Assembly (NCBI GenBank): GCA_037200445.1
Contig: JBBCGH010000001.1
Location: 2,480,001-2,544,000 of the forward strand
From: Alphaproteobacteria bacterium
GTDB taxonomy: Bacteria; Pseudomonadota; Alphaproteobacteria; Rhizobiales; Xanthobacteraceae
Direction: 5' to 3'
Length of the DNA: 64,000 bases
A model generated the notes under the pieces. The model was not told the DNA's origin, made no database searches, and worked only from the letters and a program-made list of their open reading frames with translations. Shown here piece after piece: positions 51,969 through 60,761 of this stretch (position 1 is the first letter of the stretch; each line of letters begins with the position of its first letter). The translations under genes and the position numbers were made by a program.

Positions 51969-53368
51969 TCTCTAACCGCGTAGCGGTGCCCGCCGGAAAG
52001 TCCGGCGGCGGGCGCGCCGGCGGCCTCGAGGTGGCCGTCAAGGCAGCGCTGCGCCACCACGACGGCGTGTGGTTTGGCTGGAGCGGCAAGATCGCCCGCA
52101 AGGGCGAGGCCTCCGAGACGAGCACGATCCATCACGAGAACATCGACTATGTGGTGACCAGCCTCGGGGCGGAGGACTACAGGGAATACTACAACGGCTT
52201 CGCCAACCGCGTGCTGTGGCCGGTGCTGCACTATCGCTTCGATCTCGCCGAGTTCTCGCGGCGCGATCTTTCCGGCTATATGCGCGTCAATGAGCATTTC
52301 GCGAGCGAGCTCGACAAGCTGTTGCGGCCCGACGATCTGGTCTGGGTGCATGACTATCACCTGATCCCGCTTGCCAGAATGTTGCGCGCACGCGGGCACA
52401 AGAACCGCATCGGTTATTTCCTGCATATTCCCTGTCCGCCGCCCGAGGTGCTGACCGCGCTGCCGGGCCACGAGCGGCTCATGCCCTCGCTCACCGAATA
52501 CGACCTTGTGGGCTTTCAGACCGGCGACGACGCTTTCAACTTCACGCGCTACCTCACGCGCGAGTGCGGGCTGCACAGCCGTGACTTTTCGTTTCCGGTC
52601 GGCGACCGTGAGGTGCGCGTCGACGCCTTTCCGGTCGGCATCGAGACCGAGCATTTCACCGAGACGGCGCGGCGCGCGGTGAAAACCAGCTTCGTGCAGA
52701 AGGTGGTCGCGAGCCTGAACGATCGCGCGCAGATCATCGGCGTCGATCGGCTGGACTATTCCAAGGGATTGAATCTGCGGCTCGATGCGTTCGAGCAATT
52801 CCTCGGCAGCTATCCGGATTGGCGCGGCAAGGTCACATACCTGCAAATCACGCCGAAGAGCCGCAGCGAAATCCCCGAATATGTGCAGATGGAGCAACTG
52901 GTCAGCCAGGGCGCGGGGCGCATCAATGGCGCCTATGGCGAGGCCGACTGGACGCCGATCCGCTACGTGAACCGCGCCCATAGCCGCACCGCGCTCGCCG
53001 GGCTCTATCGCTCCTCCCGCGTTGGGCTGGTGACGCCGCTGCGCGACGGCATGAACCTCGTTGCCAAGGAGTATGTCGCCGCGCAGGATCCGGAAGATCC
53101 GGGCACGCTAGTGCTGTCGCGCTTTGCCGGCGCCGCGCACGAATGCAAGGAGGCGCTGCTGGTCAACCCGTACGACACCGAGGCCGTGGCCGCCGCGATC
53201 AACCGCGCGCTTTCGATGCCGCTTGCCGAACGCCGGCAGCGTCACGCCGCGATGTATGAGACACTGGTGCACAATGACATTGCGCACTGGGCGGAGCGGT
53301 TCATCGCGACGCTGACCCGCCGCCGCGCGGCGAGCTGGCCGTTCGACCTCGGCACGGCGGCGGAGTGA
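51950..53368 (+). CDS. otsA: Trehalose-6-phosphate synthase
   Basis: The 472-residue GT20 enzyme has VVVSNRVAVPAGKSGGGRAG at its start, LVWVHDYHLIPLARMLR, and the nucleotide-sugar region IIGVDRLDYSKGLNLRL, followed by PLRDGMNLVAKEYVAAQDP. It joins glucose from UDP-glucose to glucose 6-phosphate. The start is TTG at 51950, preceded by GGGAGGACCGTTA and overlapping the GH15 gene by 19 bases; no ATG or GTG lies near the family start. With otsB it forms the trehalose pathway. Confidence 0.95.
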   Translation: MARLVVVSNRVAVPAGKSGGGRAGGLEVAVKAALRHHDGVWFGWSGKIARKGEASETSTIHHENIDYVVTSLGAEDYREYYNGFANRVLWPVLHYRFDLAEFSRRDLSGYMRVNEHFASELDKLLRPDDLVWVHDYHLIPLARMLRARGHKNRIGYFLHIPCPPPEVLTALPGHERLMPSLTEYDLVGFQTGDDAFNFTRYLTRECGLHSRDFSFPVGDREVRVDAFPVGIETEHFTETARRAVKTSFVQKVVASLNDRAQIIGVDRLDYSKGLNLRLDAFEQFLGSYPDWRGKVTYLQITPKSRSEIPEYVQMEQLVSQGAGRINGAYGEADWTPIRYVNRAHSRTALAGLYRSSRVGLVTPLRDGMNLVAKEYVAAQDPEDPGTLVLSRFAGAAHECKEALLVNPYDTEAVAAAINRALSMPLAERRQRHAAMYETLVHNDIAHWAERFIATLTRRRAASWPFDLGTAAE

Positions 53369-53376
53369 GGTGCAGC

Positions 53377-54081
53377 CTATCGGCGTTTCGGCGCAGGCTT
53401 CTGCGGCAACACGATCGGCCGGCAGCGGCAGACTGGCACCGCGGCGGTCGCAAGATTGCCGTTCGCGTCGACCGTGACCATCAGCACCTTGCCCTTCTGC
53501 GCGGCCTTGCTCGCCGCCGAGACGAGGCCCGGCGCCGCCAGAATGTTATCCGCCTTGCCGAGCATGATCTGGTTGGCGGCGGTCGTCTGCGCGTTGGCGC
53601 CGAGTGCCGTGCTGAATGCGAATCCGGCCGAGCTGTTCGCCCCGATCGCGGTACTGTCGCTGCCGGACGCGGTCGCGACCTCTCCGATTCCGATCGCCCG
53701 GCTGGCCAGGCCGCGACCGGCGAACCCGATGCCGATCGCCGACACCCCGGTCGCGCTCGCACCCTGACCGATCGCAATGGCGCCCGTGCCCGAGGCCGCG
53801 GCGTTCTGCCCGAACGACGTGGCGGAAATCGAGGTGGCGGTCGCTCCGGCGCCGACCGCGGTCGCGGCATCGCCATTCGCTTGCGCATTGATGCCGAGCG
53901 CCGTGGTGCCGGTGCCCGGAGACGCAACCGAACCCGACCCGCAGGCGAGGTCGGTATTGGGGGCGTTCTGCACGCAGTTGGCCGGCGTGCCGCCGCCGGT
54001 CACGGTTTGCGCAAAGCCGATGGACGAACCGAACAGCAGAAAGATTCCCGCCGCCGCAAGGCGGTACGTGCCCCGATGCAT
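53377..54081 (-). CDS. Short YadA head-like secreted protein without membrane anchor
   Basis: The 234-residue product has a signal peptide (MHRGTYRLAAAGIFLLFGSSIGFA). It then has head repeats of the YadA/Hia kind with the AxAxGxxAxA rhythm (ATAVGAGATATSISATSFGQ; AIAIGQGASATGVSAIGIGF). It ends in a short basic, proline-rich tail with two cysteines and lacks the C-terminal beta-barrel anchor. It lies next to a full adhesin gene on the same strand, 110 bp downstream, and so may be a soluble partner or a truncated duplicate. Confidence 0.82.
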   Translation of the reverse strand: MHRGTYRLAAAGIFLLFGSSIGFAQTVTGGGTPANCVQNAPNTDLACGSGSVASPGTGTTALGINAQANGDAATAVGAGATATSISATSFGQNAAASGTGAIAIGQGASATGVSAIGIGFAGRGLASRAIGIGEVATASGSDSTAIGANSSAGFAFSTALGANAQTTAANQIMLGKADNILAAPGLVSAASKAAQKGKVLMVTVDANGNLATAAVPVCRCRPIVLPQKPAPKRR

Positions 54082-54191
54082 GATGTCCTCCCTGGTTGCA
54101 ATGCCACGGCCCGTGGTTGCAGGCCGTGGCGAGCTAGTCCGAGGGTATAATCATGCGCGATGCGTGACCATGGGGCAGATATCCTCCGATC

Positions 54192-57100
54192 CTAGAATTC
54201 GCCGCCAAGTCCGGCGCGCATGACATGTTCGCGGCCACCGCCGTTGGAATAGCCGGCGGAGAAATAGAGCGGAACGGCGGTGTTGAGACGATGCGCCATG
54301 GAGAAACCGAGGCCGGCTTCGCCGCCGAAAAACGCGCTGTTCATGGTCCAGCTGGTCCGGCCCGGCGCGGACGGCATCGACGGCGAGGTCATCGCGGCGA
54401 CCGCGGCGATGCCGCGCCGCGCCCGTCCGTCGACCTCGCCCACGGTGTTGCTGAGCGCATTGAACTGCGTCTGAACGCCCAGCGCGAGCGATGACAGCTG
54501 GCTGACGTTGACCGCGTCGGTCGGATTGACGCCGGCGGCGACATTGGTGATGCGCCGCTCGTTCCCGGGTGCGCCGACCGACACCGTGTTCGCTACGTTG
54601 GCGACCGAGCCGTATCCGAGTGAAACCGCGTTCGATGCCGTTGTGGTGCTGCCGGGCCCGAGCGCGGCCGAATTGGTCCCCGTCGCCACCGCACCGTCGC
54701 CGATTGCGGCGCCGCCGTTGGAGGCGGTCGCGGCTGCACCAACCGCGACCGAGCCGGTGGCCGTGGCTCCCGTGCCGATCGCAATTGCATTCGTGCCGGT
54801 CGAGGACGAATTGAAGCCCATCGCGATCGAGCCGGATTGCGTTGCCTGCGCGCCGCTGCCGATCGCGATCGCATTTGCGCCGGGTGCATTCGCAGGCGCG
54901 CCGGTGCTGTTGACCTTCACGTAGGTGCTGGCCTGAGAGATACCCGCCACAGTGGAGTTGAGCGTCGCGATATCCGACGTGTTGGTGGCGACCTGGCCCG
55001 ACAGCGTGCCGATCGCCGAGGCATTGGCGGCAACCTGCTGGTTGGTGGCGAACAGCTGGCTGCCGTTCACCGCATCGGTGCTGGTCGATGAGACCGTGCC
55101 GGCCGCGACGCCGGTGATCTTGCGATCTCCGTCCGTGCCGGTCACGTTCACGACCGTCCCGCCCGTGTTTGCGCCGACCGTGATGGCCTTTGTGCCCGGA
55201 TCTTGCTGCACCAGGCCGATCGAGCCGTTGTTGATCTGGTTCTGCAGGTTGGTGATGCTGGTCTTGTTGGTGGTCAGCGCATTGTCGACCGCGGTGAATG
55301 CGCCGCCCACATTGTTGAAGACCGAGCCTTGGATCGTATAGCTCGGCGCGATGAGTTGCCCGCTGCCGTCGAGCGTCGTGCCGAAAGCTGCGGCGACCCG
55401 CTGGTTGGCGCTGAAGAGCTGCGAGCCGTTGATCGCGTCGGTGCTGCTCGAAGAGATCGCGCCGTCGCTCAGCCCGGTCAGCTTTCGCGTTCCGGCAGTT
55501 CCGTTGAAGTCGACGACGGTACCGTCAGTCGCGGCCCCGACCGTGATCGGCTGACCTGGGCCAGCCTGCTGCACGAGGCCGATCGAGCCGCCGCTGATCT
55601 GATTCTGCAGGTTGGTGACGTTCGTGTTGGTGGTGAACAGTTGACCGCCATTCACGGCGTCGGTGCTCCCCGCCGACAGTGCGCCCGCCGACACGCCGGT
55701 CAAAACGCGCGGGCCCGCGGTGCCGGTGAAGTTCACCGATGTCCCGTCGGTCGCGGCGCCGACCGTGATCGGCTGGCCGGGTCCGGCCTGCTGCACGAGA
55801 CCGATCGAGCCGTTGTTGATCTGGGTCTGCAGATTGGTGACGTTGCCATTGGTGGCGAACAGCTGGCTGCCGTTCACCGCATCGGTGCTCGTCGCCGAAA
55901 GCGTGCCGGGCGCGACATTGACGATCTTGCGCTCATTGCCCACGGAGCCGACCGACACCGTGTTCGCCTGATCGGCAACCGAACCCTGACCGAGCGCCAG
56001 CGAATTGCTCGCGGTCGCGCTGCTGTTCAGGCCGAACGCAACGGCGCCGGTCGCCAGCGCCTGCGCGTTGTTGCCGATCGCGATCGCCGACGTGCCGGAT
56101 GCCGCGGCCAGATTGCCGAGCGCCAGGTTGTTGGAGCCGGTCGCTGCGGCAGAGGAACCGATCACGACGTTGAAATTGCCGCTCTTTGACTTGCCGCCTT
56201 CGGCGATCGCGTTGTCGCCGATGACCACGTTGTTGGTACCGATCGCCGAGGACGACGCTCCGATCGCGATGCTGAAATCACCGGTCTTGGACTTCCCGCT
56301 ACCGGTGACCAAGGCGTTGTCACCGAGGGCGATGCTGCCAAAGCCGGACGCGCTGGAGTCAGAGCCGATTGCAACGCTCCGGTCGGAATTCGCGGTGCTT
56401 CCGGCGCCAAGCGCAGTCGCGCCAACTCCGAAGGCGAAGGCTTCGACGCCGATCGCGGTTGCGCCGAAGTTGGTCGCGAGCGTGCCGACGCCGAAGGCCG
56501 AAGCCGACTTGTCGCTCGCGACCGCCCCGAAACCCGTAGCAGTGCTGCCTTCGCCGGTTGCGAGCGCGTTGCTGCCGAACGCGGAGGCCGCAAATTTGCT
56601 TGCGAGTGAGCCCGCGCCGACCGCCGTGCCGGCGTCGCCATTCGCCTTGCTGCCCGCGCCGATCGATGTGCTGCCGAGCCCGGAAGCGTTCGAAGAGGCG
56701 CCGAATGCCGATCCGCCGTCCCCGTTGGCTTTGCTGGAGTCGCCGAAGGCCGATGCGGATGCTCCCTTGGCGGTGCTCGAGAATCCGAAAGCCGAGGCGA
56801 AGTCGCCCGTAGCCTTGCTTTGCGTGCCGACCGCCAGGCTGCGATCGCCGTTGGCAACGCTACCAGTGCCGACGGCAATCGCTGCCGTATTGGACGCACT
56901 GGAATTGGTGCCGATGGCGATGGCGTTGTTGGCGGTGACGCTGGTGGTGGTGCCGATCGCGACCGCGTTGACGCCGTCGACGGTGCTGCCGGTGCCGAAC
57001 ACGGATGCTCCCGCCGCGCTGGCGTTGTTGCCGACGTTGTTGCCGGAGCCGACCACGTTGATGTTGTCGCCGAAGCCGGCCGTCGGCGTGAAGCCGTTGC

Positions 57101-58175
57101 CGGCGTTGCCGATGTTGATGTTGTTGTTGTTGCCGGTGACGAACGTGTTGTTGCCGTTGACGACGTTGGGATCGCCGAAGGCGAAGCTGCCGTTGCCGGT
57201 GACGGTGTTGCCGGTGCCGAAGGCGCCGCTGTTCGCGCCGGTGACGCTGTTGTTGTAGCCGACCGCGACGCTGTTGACGCTGTTGGCGCCGATCTGCGCC
57301 TGGTTGCCGATCGCGATGGCATTCGTGGAAGTCGACGCCACGAACGCCGCGTTGCCGGCGCCCCCGGTCGCGTTGCCGCCGATCGCGACCGAGTTGTCCG
57401 CGGCTGCGGTTGCAGCAGATCCCAAGGCGGTGGATGCTATTCCGGTGCCACCGAAGTTTCCGGCGCCCGCGCCGATCGCGACCGCGAAGTCCTTGTTGGC
57501 GCTGGCTTGCGTACCGACTGCAATACTGTGCGCGCCGCTTGTCGATGCGTCGATGCCAAGCGCCGTGCTGTTGAAGCCCGAGGCGTTCGAACTGTAGCCG
57601 AGCGAGGTCGCGCCGGCACTGGTTGCAAAGGCCGTTGAGCCGACCGCGGTTGAGGAGTCAGCTGATGCCTTGCTCAGCGTCCCAAGAGCTGTGGCGCTCA
57701 CGCCCGATGCGGTCGTGCTGCCGCCCAAAGCCACGCTGTTCTCCGCGTTGCTGATCGAACTGATACCAAGCGCGACGCCACCTTTCCCGCTTGCCAGCGC
57801 ATTGACGCCGAACGCCTGCGAGAAGTCGCCGGTCGCTGTCGCTGAAGTCCCGAAGGCAGTGCTCAACTGCCCGGTTGCCTTTGCGCCCGCACCAACGGCG
57901 GTTGCCGAGCTGCCGGAGGCGTTGGCCTCGCAGGCCGCATCGCCCAGCAGGGCGGTGTTGGCGACGTTGCCGGAGTTACACCCGGCAAAGGCCGAGCTGG
58001 CCCCGACGCTGAACGCGACGAATACGCAACTGCGCAATAGCGCCGCTCGCCTCGCCGATAAGACTCTGATATTCGATGGGATATCGTTGGGTGTGGGGAG
58101 GGCGGATTGGGTTGCCCGAGACAATACCAATCCGTTCGCGCCGGCCTGCGCCGCGCTGCTGCGAAACGACTTCAT
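54192..58175 (-). CDS. YadA-like trimeric autotransporter adhesin
   Basis: The 1,327-residue product starts with a long, extended-type signal region (LLRSCVFVAFSVGASSAFAG). It has hundreds of residues of head repeats (AxAxGxxSxA), then tandem stalk/neck units (TDAVNGSQLFATNGNVTNLQ; SIGLVQQAGPGQPITVGAAT, nearly repeated) and a C-terminal YadA anchor ending SAGYSNGGGREHVMRAGLGGEF. It should form trimers in the outer membrane and bind surfaces or host tissue. The ATG at 58175 (MKSFRSSAAQ) is preferred over a TTG six bases upstream, given GGGGATTGAAC. Confidence 0.9.
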   Translation of the reverse strand: MKSFRSSAAQAGANGLVLSRATQSALPTPNDIPSNIRVLSARRAALLRSCVFVAFSVGASSAFAGCNSGNVANTALLGDAACEANASGSSATAVGAGAKATGQLSTAFGTSATATGDFSQAFGVNALASGKGGVALGISSISNAENSVALGGSTTASGVSATALGTLSKASADSSTAVGSTAFATSAGATSLGYSSNASGFNSTALGIDASTSGAHSIAVGTQASANKDFAVAIGAGAGNFGGTGIASTALGSAATAAADNSVAIGGNATGGAGNAAFVASTSTNAIAIGNQAQIGANSVNSVAVGYNNSVTGANSGAFGTGNTVTGNGSFAFGDPNVVNGNNTFVTGNNNNINIGNAGNGFTPTAGFGDNINVVGSGNNVGNNASAAGASVFGTGSTVDGVNAVAIGTTTSVTANNAIAIGTNSSASNTAAIAVGTGSVANGDRSLAVGTQSKATGDFASAFGFSSTAKGASASAFGDSSKANGDGGSAFGASSNASGLGSTSIGAGSKANGDAGTAVGAGSLASKFAASAFGSNALATGEGSTATGFGAVASDKSASAFGVGTLATNFGATAIGVEAFAFGVGATALGAGSTANSDRSVAIGSDSSASGFGSIALGDNALVTGSGKSKTGDFSIAIGASSSAIGTNNVVIGDNAIAEGGKSKSGNFNVVIGSSAAATGSNNLALGNLAAASGTSAIAIGNNAQALATGAVAFGLNSSATASNSLALGQGSVADQANTVSVGSVGNERKIVNVAPGTLSATSTDAVNGSQLFATNGNVTNLQTQINNGSIGLVQQAGPGQPITVGAATDGTSVNFTGTAGPRVLTGVSAGALSAGSTDAVNGGQLFTTNTNVTNLQNQISGGSIGLVQQAGPGQPITVGAATDGTVVDFNGTAGTRKLTGLSDGAISSSSTDAINGSQLFSANQRVAAAFGTTLDGSGQLIAPSYTIQGSVFNNVGGAFTAVDNALTTNKTSITNLQNQINNGSIGLVQQDPGTKAITVGANTGGTVVNVTGTDGDRKITGVAAGTVSSTSTDAVNGSQLFATNQQVAANASAIGTLSGQVATNTSDIATLNSTVAGISQASTYVKVNSTGAPANAPGANAIAIGSGAQATQSGSIAMGFNSSSTGTNAIAIGTGATATGSVAVGAAATASNGGAAIGDGAVATGTNSAALGPGSTTTASNAVSLGYGSVANVANTVSVGAPGNERRITNVAAGVNPTDAVNVSQLSSLALGVQTQFNALSNTVGEVDGRARRGIAAVAAMTSPSMPSAPGRTSWTMNSAFFGGEAGLGFSMAHRLNTAVPLYFSAGYSNGGGREHVMRAGLGGEF
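55030..55900. repeat. Internal near-repeats of the adhesin stalk
   Basis: Within the adhesin gene, the segments coding SIGLVQQAGPGQPITVGAAT and TDAVNGSQLF-like necks recur with few differences (for example near 55546 and 55755). Such tandem stalk units can recombine and change the length of the adhesin. Confidence 0.7.
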
Positions 58176-58513
58176 GTTCAATCCCCGTCCAACGCGGGAC
58201 GGGCGAAGCGCAACCGATCTTCTTTTGGCTTAGCGACGAGATACGAGCTGCTGCCCCGCGACCGCCCCAGACCCCTGTTTTACCGACACACCACGCACGA
58301 AAGGGCCGGGAAGGCTGGTGCTGGGCCCGCTCCGGTACCTCGACGCTAATTCATTTCGCGCGAGCAAGATGTCCCTTCGCCGCCACACCGCAGGGGGATT
58401 CCATCGACGGGACGGTGACTTAATGCAGTCAGCACGCGCGTCAGTGGAGCCACCAAACCGCAGGTTAGGCATCCGCGATGCTAGCTTTCAGACTGCGAAA
58501 GCACCTGACGATT
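58176..58513. other. Intergenic region upstream of the adhesin gene
   Basis: This stretch holds the 5' region of the adhesin and the 3' flank of thrS. I see no gene, tRNA or clear terminator in it. Confidence 0.5.
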
Positions 58514-60529
58514 TCAGGCCGCAGCTTTCAGCCGCCGCACATCCGGCGGCAGGGCTTCATCGGCAAGCGCCGCAAGCGCAGCATCGAGCGGCAGCACTTG
58601 GCTCTTCTCGCTGCCGAGCCGGCGCATCGAGACCGCCCGCGTCTCGGCTTCCTTTTTGCCGACGACCAGCAGCACCGGGACCTTGCCGACCGAGTGCTCG
58701 CGGACCTTGTAGTTGATCTTCTCGTTGCGCAGATCGAGCTCAGCACGCAGGTCGAGACGCCTCGCGGCAGCGAGCACATCGCGCGCGTAGTCGTCCGCAT
58801 CCGACGTGATCGTCGCGACCACGATCTGCCGGGGCGCGAGCCAGAGCGGGAAGTGGCCCGCATGATGCTCGATCAGGATGCCGAGGAAGCGCTCCATCGA
58901 GCCGCAGATCGCGCGGTGCACCATCACGGGCGGTTTCTTCTCGCCGTTCGCATCAATGTAGAACGCACCAAACCGCTCCGGCAGGTTGAAGTCGACCTGC
59001 GTGGTGCCGCACTGCCAGTCGCGGCCGATGGCGTCACGCAGCACGTATTCGAACTTCGGCCCGTAGAACGCGCCTTCGCCGGGATTGATCGCGGTCTTGA
59101 TGCGGTTGTTGCTTTGCGCGATGCGCTTCAGCACGTCCTGCATGACGTTTTCCGCGTGATCCCACGCGGCATCCGAGCCAACGCGCTTTTCCGGCCGCGT
59201 CGAAAGCTTGATCGTGAGATCGCCGTCGAAGCCGAAGTCCTTGTACACCGACAGGATCAGGTCGTTGATCTTGAGGCACTCCGCCGCCATCTGGTCCTCG
59301 GTGCAGAAGATGTGCGCATCGTCCTGGGTGAAGCCGCGCACGCGCAACAACCCATGCATCGCGCCGGACGGCTCGTAGCGATGCACCGCGCCGAACTCGG
59401 CGTAGCGGATCGGCAGCTCGCGATAGCTTTTCAGCCCGTGCTTGAAGATCTGCACATGGCCCGGGCAGTTCATGGGCTTGATGGCGAAGATGCGTTTGTC
59501 CTCGGCCTCGTCGCCGGCTGACTGCGCGGCGAACATGTTCTCGCGAAACCAGCCCCAATGGCCGGAGGTCTCCCACAGCGACTTGTCGAGAAGCTGCGGC
59601 GCATTCACCTCATCGTAGTCGCCGGCAAGCCGCCGGCGCATGTAGGCGATGACGGTCTGGAACAGCTTCCAGCCGCGCGCATGCCAGAACACGACGCCCG
59701 GGCCTTCCTCCTGAAAATGGAAGAGGTCGAGCTCGCGGCCGAGCTTGCGGTGGTCGCGCTTCTCGGCTTCCTCGATCTGCTTGAGGTAGGCGTCGAGCTC
59801 CTCCTGCTTGGCGAAGGCCGTGCCATAGACGCGGGTGAGCATCGGGTTGCTCGAATCGCCGCGCCAGTAGGCGCCCGCGACCTTCATCAGCTTGAAGGCG
59901 TTGCCGATCTTGCCGACGCTCGTCATGTGCGGGCCCCGGCACAAATCGAACCAGTCGCCCTGATGATAGATCCTGATCGGCTCGTTCCCCGGGATCGCGT
60001 CGATCAGGTCGACCTTGAAGCGCTCGCCCATCTCGCCGAAGGTCTTCTTCGCCTGCTCGCGCGACCACACCTGCTTGGTGAAGGGTTTGTCGCGCGCGAT
60101 GATCTCGCGCATCTTCTTTTCAATCGCCGGAAAATCCTCCGGCGTGAACGGCTCATTCCTGAAGAAGTCGTAGTAGAAGCCGTTCTCGATCACCGGCCCG
60201 ATGGTGACCTGCGTGCCGGGCCATAGGCTCTGCACCGCTTCGGCCAGCACATGCGCGGCATCGTGGCGGATCAATTCGAGCGCGCGCGGGTCCTCGCGCG
60301 AGACGAACTCGATCTTCGCGTCCTTCTCGATCGGATCGGACAGATCGGCCAACTGTCCCTCAAGCGCCATCGCGACCGTGCGCTTGGCGAGCGAAGGCGA
60401 GATGCCCTTCGCGATGTCGAGACCGGTGGTGTTTGCGGGATAGTCGCGGCGCGCGCCGTCGGGAAAGGTCAGGGCGATGCTTTTCGCGGAAGAGGGCGCG
60501 GCAGCGCCGGCGCCGGCAGAGTCGGCCAT
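58514..60529 (-). CDS. thrS: Threonine--tRNA ligase
   Basis: The 671-residue product has the TGS domain ([20 protein letters not shown]), the editing domain with [14 protein letters not shown] and [15 protein letters not shown], the class II core with [20 protein letters not shown] and [20 protein letters not shown], and the anticodon domain. It charges tRNA-Thr. No T-box or other leader is visible in the 230 bp upstream. The gene is divergent from the patatin-domain membrane protein gene. Confidence 0.97.
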   Translation of the reverse strand: MADSAGAGAAAPSSAKSIALTFPDGARRDYPANTTGLDIAKGISPSLAKRTVAMALEGQLADLSDPIEKDAKIEFVSREDPRALELIRHDAAHVLAEAVQSLWPGTQVTIGPVIENGFYYDFFRNEPFTPEDFPAIEKKMREIIARDKPFTKQVWSREQAKKTFGEMGERFKVDLIDAIPGNEPIRIYHQGDWFDLCRGPHMTSVGKIGNAFKLMKVAGAYWRGDSSNPMLTRVYGTAFAKQEELDAYLKQIEEAEKRDHRKLGRELDLFHFQEEGPGVVFWHARGWKLFQTVIAYMRRRLAGDYDEVNAPQLLDKSLWETSGHWGWFRENMFAAQSAGDEAEDKRIFAIKPMNCPGHVQIFKHGLKSYRELPIRYAEFGAVHRYEPSGAMHGLLRVRGFTQDDAHIFCTEDQMAAECLKINDLILSVYKDFGFDGDLTIKLSTRPEKRVGSDAAWDHAENVMQDVLKRIAQSNNRIKTAINPGEGAFYGPKFEYVLRDAIGRDWQCGTTQVDFNLPERFGAFYIDANGEKKPPVMVHRAICGSMERFLGILIEHHAGHFPLWLAPRQIVVATITSDADDYARDVLAAARRLDLRAELDLRNEKINYKVREHSVGKVPVLLVVGKKEAETRAVSMRRLGSEKSQVLPLDAALAALADEALPPDVRRLKAAA

Positions 60530-60761
60530 GGGTTACTCCTGTTGCTCACTCCCACGAACGAGCGTGGGTAAGCGGGGATTCGGATGGGTCATCTAGCCGA
60601 AATCCGGCTGATCGAAAAGCCGCGCTTCCGGACGCACAGACCTCGGTATGCGCCGCAAGGCCGTCCAGTCACCCGAGGAAATAATGGGAAGGAGGTCCGA
60701 GTTGTCAACAACCCTAGGGTGCTGCTAGCCTAATATTTTGCATGCTGCCTGGGGGGAAACG

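Noticed and set aside
56005-57322. Long open frames on both strands within the adhesin gene
   Set aside because: They are shadows of the repetitive, GC-rich adhesin sequence. Their translations are low-complexity and have no signal peptide or start site.
53377-58175. CRISPR array suggested by the many short repeats
   Set aside because: The repeats are coding, in frame and without spacers. They belong to the YadA-type head and stalk.
60530-60761. T-box riboswitch upstream of thrS
   Set aside because: No conserved T-box sequence or specifier stem is visible, and such leaders are rare in Alphaproteobacteria.
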